Below, in pieces: positions 58,981-64,000 of a DNA stretch of 64,000 bases. Origin of the DNA: a virus; IMG/VR virus record IMGVR_UViG_3300023179_000065, positions 20,467 through 84,466 of that record; one strand, 5' to 3'. The stretch's first letter is position 1, and every line of letters begins with the position of its first letter. The position numbers and the translations under genes were made by a program. Below the pieces are notes generated by a model. That model was not told the origin of the DNA, did no database searches, and saw nothing but the letters and a program-made list of their open reading frames with translations.

Positions 58981-59421
58981 ATGACTTGTGAAATTTCTTT
59001 AGAAGGGCTCTTGACAGTTGGTGGAAACGAAGAAAGAGCACTCGCTGATATTAGAGTAACTTTTGACGATAAAGTCTACGACTGGAAGATTTTTATCCCC
59101 CCTGGTGCAAATCTTAACGAGTTCTTAGAGAGCTCAAAAGACAAGATTGTAGCAGAAATTGAAGCCAAAGAAGCTGAATGGGAAGCATTAGACCCAAAGA
59201 CAAGAACTTTGCAATCACCATTTGGTGAAGACATGGTTATAGATATCAACAAGGATGAAATTGTTAGACCATCTATTCCTGACTACTATGCGCAAAGAAG
59301 AAATGAGTATCCACCATTGAGCGAGCAGTTGGGTGCAATTTGGAAGGGTGAAAACTCAGAAGAATTTGCTGCTATGAAACAAAAAATTCTAGATGTAAAA
59401 GCCAAGTATCCTAAGGTATAA
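58981..59421 (+). CDS. Probable tail-fibre assembly / tip-associated protein
   Basis: 146 residues. An N-terminal beta part (CEISLEGLLTVGGNEERALA; VYDWKIFIPPGANLNEFLES) is followed by helices and the recognisable end YYAQRRNEYPPLSEQLGAIW, KGENSEEFAAMKQKILDVKA, KYPKV. The RRxxYPxLxEQLxALWKG...VKAKYPK pattern recurs in small phage tail-assembly-type proteins. Strong ribosome site (AGGAG) after the fusion enzyme. It is followed by two fibre genes, its possible clients. Confidence 0.65.
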   Translation: MTCEISLEGLLTVGGNEERALADIRVTFDDKVYDWKIFIPPGANLNEFLESSKDKIVAEIEAKEAEWEALDPKTRTLQSPFGEDMVIDINKDEIVRPSIPDYYAQRRNEYPPLSEQLGAIWKGENSEEFAAMKQKILDVKAKYPKV

Positions 59422-59424
59422 TCC

Positions 59425-60597
59425 ATGACCAGAAGTAGAACACTTTCAACGTTTTCAGGCTTATCAACTTTAACAGCAGGTGCTAGTAATGTTGCATATG
59501 GTAACGCTACTGTTAATACCTTTATTAACGCCACTTCTATTTCTATCAGCAACTCTACCGTTAATACTACAATTAATACATCATCGTTTGCTGCAGGTAA
59601 CACAACCGTTAATTCTGTAATTAACGCAACAAGTATTGCTATTAGAAATAGTACGTCGAATAGTGTAATTAATGCTTCTGCTTTAGTAATAGGAAATAGT
59701 ACAGTAAATACTTCTATTAGTGTTGCAAATATTTCAATAGGCAACACTACTGTTAATACTCAGATTAATGCAACTTCTTTAGCTATTAACTTTACGTCAA
59801 ACAGTCTTATAATAAACAGTACTGCATTACTAATAGGTAATTCTATATACGGTTCTTTTGCGAACAGCTCAGCCATAGGGATAAATTATGGGACTAATAG
59901 TTTTATAAACTCTACAGCGCTGTATGTATCCAACTCAGTTAGAGCAAATGCTACGCATATTATTCCTGGCGCAATCTATGCAAATAACTCTAACGGATCC
60001 TCTGGACAAGTACTTACATCAAATGGTTCGGGTATTTACTGGAGTACAGTAAGTGGCGGGGGAGGAAGTACACTGGCTATAGGAAATCTAGTATACATGA
60101 TGTGGTATAAAAGTTCTTTATCAACGTACTACTTAGCACGAGGCTGGGTATATAAAAACAATAAAGCAACGAGCCCCTCTTCTAGTACTATGTATTTTAG
60201 ACTTTATGATATCTATACTACTTCTTCTATTAACCCGTCATTTACAACTGTTGCTTCTGCTCCTATAAGTAGTTGGTCTTTTTCAGCTTTGAGTTCGAGC
60301 TATTCTGTGTTGGCGGGTAACGTACAGAGTCAACAACTATATGGTCTAGAGTTTTACAGCGGATATAATTATGCAGGCAGTGAGTCTATAATGCCTGCCA
60401 GTGTTACAGGGCCAACAGGAGCCACCACACTAAAGTACCCATCAGGAGGGCTTTCCGTTCATTCAAGCTCAGTATCAGGCTTTAATACTATATCGACTGA
60501 CCCCACCTGGGGTTACACGCCTAACAACTATATTACTACTACTTATGTATTAGATGGTACTCAAGACTCTAAGATTGCTACTTTTAATTACCCCTAA
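59425..60597 (+). CDS. Tail fibre protein, paralogue 1 (IGNLVYxM...YNYAGS tip)
   Basis: 390 residues. N-terminal TRSRTLSTFSGLSTLTAG docking end, then a shaft of repeats such as GNATVNTFINATSISISNST and NTTVNTQINATSLAI, about 17-20 residues each. GSSGQVLTSNGSGIYWSTVS comes before a globular tip (about 210-390): LAIGNLVYMMWYKSSLSTYY, LARGWVYKNNK, LYGLEFYSGYNYAGSESIMP and WGYTPNNYITTTYVLDGTQD. The tip is shared with the next gene, while the shafts differ more. Likely receptor-binding fibre. Confidence 0.8.
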   Translation: MTRSRTLSTFSGLSTLTAGASNVAYGNATVNTFINATSISISNSTVNTTINTSSFAAGNTTVNSVINATSIAIRNSTSNSVINASALVIGNSTVNTSISVANISIGNTTVNTQINATSLAINFTSNSLIINSTALLIGNSIYGSFANSSAIGINYGTNSFINSTALYVSNSVRANATHIIPGAIYANNSNGSSGQVLTSNGSGIYWSTVSGGGGSTLAIGNLVYMMWYKSSLSTYYLARGWVYKNNKATSPSSSTMYFRLYDIYTTSSINPSFTTVASAPISSWSFSALSSSYSVLAGNVQSQQLYGLEFYSGYNYAGSESIMPASVTGPTGATTLKYPSGGLSVHSSSVSGFNTISTDPTWGYTPNNYITTTYVLDGTQDSKIATFNYP

Positions 60598-60605
60598 ACT
60601 AAATT

Positions 60606-61742
60606 ATGACAAAAAGTAGATCAGTATCTAATGTTTTATCAAGACCAGTCTCTGCAGCTATTTTAACAGGTGCAGTATCTAATACCTCTATAAATTCTAT
60701 ATCTATTAGTATAGGTAATACTGCAACAAATACTACTATTAATAATTTTTCTATTAGTTTAGGTGCAGTATCTGTAGTTAACAATACCTCTTTGTCAGTT
60801 GGGAATAACAATAGAGTAAATACATCCACTCTTGTGTATAGTGGGGATACTAACACCACCGTAAACAACTCGTTGTTAGTAGTTGGAAACTTAACTTGTA
60901 ATTCAACAAATGTTAACTTAGGTGTTGTTAGTTTAACTCATGGATATGACTCCGCTAATGGTGTTTTAATAGGTAATAACTCTTCTTATGCCATAGCTAA
61001 TAGCCTTTCGAGCGTTTTTTATAGTTGGTGTGTCGGAAACTCGTCTATACGCAGCAGACTCTCCTACGATGGAGTAACTATAAACGATACAGGCTCTCCT
61101 AAAACTACAATCGGGTATACAGTAAGCACACAAAACATCTTTGCAAATGGATCTAGTGGAACAGCTGGCCAAGTTTTATATTCAAACGGAACGGGTGTGT
61201 ATTGGGATTTACGTCCGGGAAATTTATCCATAGGCAATTTAGTCTATGTTATGTTTTATCCTTCCTTAACCGGGTCGTATTATACCATGGCCAGAGGATG
61301 GGTATATAAAAGCGGAAAAACCTCTAATATAGCTACTATTTACTTTAAATTTTATGATTATTATAGAACTACAGCTATTAATCCTTCTTGGGGCACGGTA
61401 GGTACAGCAAATAATGCATGGACAATTATGGGCACTGAAATAGCTTACAATACATTTGCCAGTGAAGTAACTAACAGACAACTTTATGGATTAGATTTTT
61501 ATAGTGGGTATAATTATGCAGGAAGTACTAGTATAATGCCTGCATTCCCTAATTCAGCATCCGGTGCAATTACACTAAAATATCCTTCTGGGGGACTAGC
61601 AGCTTATACTACATCAGTTACTAGTGGCTCAAACCCTACAACAGATAGCACTTGGGGGTATGCACCCAACAACTATATTACCTTTTCTTATTCATTAGAT
61701 GGAACTCTAGATAGTAGAATTTCTACTTTTAACTACCCTTAA
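60606..61742 (+). CDS. Tail fibre protein, paralogue 2
   Basis: 378 residues. Same plan as the preceding gene: TKSRSVSNVLSRPVSAAILT, beta-repeat shaft (SISIGNTATNTTINNFSISL), GTAGQVLYSNGTGVYWDLRP, and a tip with LSIGNLVYVMFYPSLTGSYY, MARGWVYKSGK, LYGLDFYSGYNYAGSTSIMP and WGYAPNNYITFSYSLDGTLD. Tips are similar along their whole length but differ in loops, which suggests duplication followed by divergence of receptor specificity. Confidence 0.8.
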   Translation: MTKSRSVSNVLSRPVSAAILTGAVSNTSINSISISIGNTATNTTINNFSISLGAVSVVNNTSLSVGNNNRVNTSTLVYSGDTNTTVNNSLLVVGNLTCNSTNVNLGVVSLTHGYDSANGVLIGNNSSYAIANSLSSVFYSWCVGNSSIRSRLSYDGVTINDTGSPKTTIGYTVSTQNIFANGSSGTAGQVLYSNGTGVYWDLRPGNLSIGNLVYVMFYPSLTGSYYTMARGWVYKSGKTSNIATIYFKFYDYYRTTAINPSWGTVGTANNAWTIMGTEIAYNTFASEVTNRQLYGLDFYSGYNYAGSTSIMPAFPNSASGAITLKYPSGGLAAYTTSVTSGSNPTTDSTWGYAPNNYITFSYSLDGTLDSRISTFNYP

Positions 61743-61753
61743 TAAATACTATT

Positions 61754-62143
61754 ATGACAAAATTAGACACTCTTAGAGAACAAAATCCAGATCTAGAGCT
61801 ATTTCCAGATCCTGATAATATTGATCTTACAACTAAAAAGGTTGTATTATTGGAAGAGCCTGTAGTACAGAATGAAAGAATTGAGTGGGCCACTCTAGAA
61901 GATCTTACAGAAGAAGATATACATTTAAGGCTAACTGACCTAAAAAGAATTGCATATCAGAGAAGAGCTTATCTTTTCTCACAGTTAAGCTGGCGTTATG
62001 AAAGACATAGCAGAGAAGTAAGATTAAATCTTCCTACCACTGACAACTTAGATGACCTAGATAATTATGCACAAGCATTAGCAGACATCTCAAAGCAACC
62101 AGATTACCCGTATACCATTACATGGCCTCAAGAGTTAAATTAA
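61754..62143 (+). CDS. Probable tail-fibre assembly protein (PQE-type C-terminus)
   Basis: 129 residues. The C-terminal LRLTDLKRIAYQRRAYLFSQ with LDDLDNYAQALADISKQPDY and PYTITWPQELN is typical of small phage tail-assembly proteins (LxxYxxALRDIT...FPxxVxWPxxP type). The N-terminal half is Asp/Glu-rich. It follows the two paralogous fibres and ends the fibre region before gp13. An AATAAATA that could act as a late box overlaps the preceding stop, but it would leave almost no leader. Confidence 0.65.
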   Translation: MTKLDTLREQNPDLELFPDPDNIDLTTKKVVLLEEPVVQNERIEWATLEDLTEEDIHLRLTDLKRIAYQRRAYLFSQLSWRYERHSREVRLNLPTTDNLDDLDNYAQALADISKQPDYPYTITWPQELN

Positions 62144-62153
62144 AGGAATAAAC

Positions 62154-62897
62154 ATGGCTATTCCAACTTCAAGAGATGAATTTAAAGAATACTGCCTTAG
62201 AAAGTTAGGTAAGCCCGTCCTTGAGATTAACGTAGACGACGATCAGATCGACGATCGTGTAGATGAGTCACTAAAGTACTATTATGATTATCATTTTGAT
62301 GGGTCAGAAAAAATCTACTATAAGCACCTTATTACCGAACAAGATAAGGTTAACAAGTACATTACCCTACCAGAAAACATTATAGGAGCAGTAAAAATAT
62401 TCCCTATAGGTGACCCGGTAGTTGGTCATCAAGACCTATTCAATATCAGATATCAGATTGCCCTTAATGATTTGTATACTCTTACATCAGTAAGTTTAAT
62501 ACCTTTCTATATGACAATGCAACATTTGGCTCTTATACAGCAAATCATTGTTGGTCAAAAGCCTATTAGATACAATCGTCATACTAACAGATTATATGTA
62601 GATATGGATTGGAATGTTCATACTGGAGCTACTTACCTTTTAGTCGAAGCATATATGGTAGTAGACCCAGAGGTATTTACAGATGCCTGGGGTGACAGAT
62701 GGCTGCAAGAATACTGCACAGCAAAAATTAAGTATCAGTGGGGTACTAATTTAACGAAGTTTACTGGTTTAGAATTGCCTGGCGGCGTTAAGTTTAACGG
62801 AGAAAAAATATTAGATGATGCCAAGCAGGAAATTGATAAGTTAGAACAAGAAATGATTTCTAGCTACTCATTGCCGGTAATGGATATGATTGGGTAA
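62154..62897 (+). CDS. 13: Neck protein gp13
   Basis: 247 residues with clear similarity to gp13 of cyanophages: IPTSRDEFKEYCLRKLGKPV, LEINVDDDQIDDRVDESLKY, YYDYHFDGSEKIYYKHLIT, KYITLPENIIGAVKIFPIG, NDLYTLTSVSLIPFYMTMQH and PIRYNRHTNRLYVDMDWNVH. gp13 and gp14 close the filled head and form the tail docking site. Good AGGAAT site upstream. Confidence 0.93.
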   Translation: MAIPTSRDEFKEYCLRKLGKPVLEINVDDDQIDDRVDESLKYYYDYHFDGSEKIYYKHLITEQDKVNKYITLPENIIGAVKIFPIGDPVVGHQDLFNIRYQIALNDLYTLTSVSLIPFYMTMQHLALIQQIIVGQKPIRYNRHTNRLYVDMDWNVHTGATYLLVEAYMVVDPEVFTDAWGDRWLQEYCTAKIKYQWGTNLTKFTGLELPGGVKFNGEKILDDAKQEIDKLEQEMISSYSLPVMDMIG

Positions 62898-63625
62898 TGG
62901 CAACTAATTTTTATTTTAATAATTTTAGAAGCAGTCAGGAGCAGCTTCTAATTGAAAACTTAATAGTGGAATCTATTAAGATCTATGGTCATGAGCTTTA
63001 TTATTTACCAAGAACTAGAACAACATATGATCCAATTTATGGTGAAAGTCCTATAAGCACCTTCAATAGTGCTTATATGCTAGAGATGTATATTAAGAAT
63101 GTTGAAGGCTTTGCCGGGGAAGGGGACTTCTTATCTAAGTTTAATCTGGAGATAAGAGATAGGGTTACCTTTACTATGGCACGTAGAGTGTTTAATGAAG
63201 AGATAGGTAATATAGAAGCTCTAGTTAGACCAAGAGAAGGCGACTTGATATTTTTCCCGCTAAACAATAAGATTTTTGAAATTAAGTTTGTTGAACACGA
63301 AGCTATTTTCTATCAACTAGGCTCATTACAAACATTCGATATACAATGTGAACTGTTCGAATATAGCAACGAGATATTTAATACTGGTCTATTAGATGTT
63401 GATAATCTATATGACAACTATAGACTTGATGTTAATGCGTACTCTATTAAGTATCAAATAGGTGCAGATTATGGCTTTCTAACAGATGAGTCAGGCTTTA
63501 ATCTAATCACAGAAGGTGAAGATGTTGGTGACCTAATAGTAGATAATACATCTACTATACAAAATGAAGCTTTAGAGTTTATTGACTTTACTAGTATAGA
63601 TCCATTCAGTGAAGGCAATATTTAA
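62897..63625 (+). CDS. 14: Neck protein gp14
   Basis: 242 residues (T4 gp14 is 256). FNNFRSSQEQLLIENLIVES, IKIYGHELYYLPRTRTTYDP, YMLEMYIKNVEGFAGEGDFL, FNLEIRDRVTFTMARRVFNE and RPREGDLIFFPLNNKIFEIK are the conserved gp14 blocks. The partner of gp13 in the neck. It overlaps the gp13 stop by one base (TAATG). Confidence 0.93.
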   Translation: MATNFYFNNFRSSQEQLLIENLIVESIKIYGHELYYLPRTRTTYDPIYGESPISTFNSAYMLEMYIKNVEGFAGEGDFLSKFNLEIRDRVTFTMARRVFNEEIGNIEALVRPREGDLIFFPLNNKIFEIKFVEHEAIFYQLGSLQTFDIQCELFEYSNEIFNTGLLDVDNLYDNYRLDVNAYSIKYQIGADYGFLTDESGFNLITEGEDVGDLIVDNTSTIQNEALEFIDFTSIDPFSEGNI

Positions 63626-63692
63626 TTAGATTGTTTTCTTAATTTCCAGACTTCTTTTATTTTCTTTGACATAGCTTCATAGGAGAATTAAA

Positions 63693-64000
63693 ATTTTCGG
63701 ACAGACCTTTTATCACAAGACACTCAGAAAGTACGTAACGTACTTTGGCACCCTTTTTAATGACATTTACATTAACAGAGTAAATGCAAGCAATACAAGC
63801 ATACAAACTCTTCGGGTACCCATCACATACGCACCTCGCGATAAAGCTCTAGCAAGAGTGGATGCCGATCCAAACCTCAATAGACCTGCTGCGGTTATTC
63901 TACCAGTAATGTCATTTGAGATGACAGGACTATCTTATGCTGCAAGTAGAAAGCTTGCTACAATCAATAAGAGTAGAATTACTAAAGTCGAAACTAATGA
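63693..64000 (+). CDS. 15: Tail sheath stabiliser/terminator gp15 (partial, apparent AUU start)
   Basis: Partial, runs off the right edge. The frame reads (M)FGQTFYHKTLRKYVTYFG, TLFNDIYINRVN, LRVPITYAPRDKALARVDAD, PNLNRPAAVILPVMSFEMTG and LSYAASRKL, matching T4-like gp15 (T4 begins MFGYFYN). There is no ATG or GTG at the expected place. The codon aligned with Met1 is ATT at 63693, seven bases after AGGAG (63681-63685), and a TAG closes the frame at 63672-63674. I take ATT as the start. The protein caps the finished tail and joins it to the neck. The 67 bases before it hold only the ribosome site; I see no promoter there. Confidence 0.85.
   Translation, partial: MFGQTFYHKTLRKYVTYFGTLFNDIYINRVNASNTSIQTLRVPITYAPRDKALARVDADPNLNRPAAVILPVMSFEMTGLSYAASRKLATINKSRITKVETN

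Overview
The window is the structural-gene region of a large T4-like myovirus, most likely marine. It is AT-rich and carries recognisable homologues of T4 baseplate, head-completion and neck proteins (gp4, gp5, gp6, gp8, gp13, gp14, gp15, gp25, gp26, gp27, gp48, gp53, gp54). Genes abut or overlap by a few bases, no tRNA or rRNA gene was seen, and the few promoters recognisable are T4-type late -10 boxes (TATAAATA). The host cannot be fixed from this window; the style (DUF4815 protein, SRDLS-type fibre docking ends, 2-oxoglutarate oxygenases) resembles marine cyanophages and pelagiphages.

Layout. (1) 1-5867, minus strand: gp4, an unassigned protein, gp54-like tube initiator, gp26, a gp51-like reading frame with no start codon that is probably reached by -1 frameshifting on a run of seven T, then two tape-measure-like paralogues, the second ending in a T4-type lysozyme domain and running off the window. 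(2) 5874-18146, plus strand: gp48, gp53, gp27, gp5 without its lysozyme domain, a small protein, PAAR spike tip, gp25, gp6, a gp7-position protein and a gp8-like protein, i.e. central hub outward to wedge. (3) 18156-28548: a 2569-residue DUF4815/Calx-beta protein and two partners. (4) 28557-62143: about 34 kb devoted almost wholly to fibres, adhesins, their assembly factors and their modifying enzymes, where T4 keeps genes 9-12 and wac. (5) 62154-64000: gp13, gp14 and the start of gp15, which seems to use an AUU start codon.

The most striking content is an apparent collagen-modification system. Four collagen-like proteins carry long Gly-X-Y tracts; in the largest, half of the triplets have lysine at Y, mostly Gly-Asp-Lys, which is the X-Lys-Gly context used by animal lysyl hydroxylases. 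The gene just before it encodes one polypeptide with a GT25 (collagen galactosyltransferase-type) domain, a PLOD-type glucosyltransferase domain and a PLOD-type lysyl hydroxylase domain. A second cassette pairs a glycine-rich protein full of Gly-Asn-Pro-Gly with two stand-alone prolyl-hydroxylase-type oxygenases. So this phage seems to bring both its collagen-like fibres and the enzymes to hydroxylate and glycosylate them.

Other notable content: three tandem paralogues each with exactly seven copies of a GGVLAPNGDIHF repeat, best read as seven-bladed beta-propeller adhesins; a glycosyltransferase-methyltransferase fusion; three small fibre-assembly-like proteins, each downstream of a fibre group; and a clear transcription boundary at 49.3 kb (intrinsic terminator followed at once by an exact late promoter). 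No stretch longer than about 90 bases lacks a gene.
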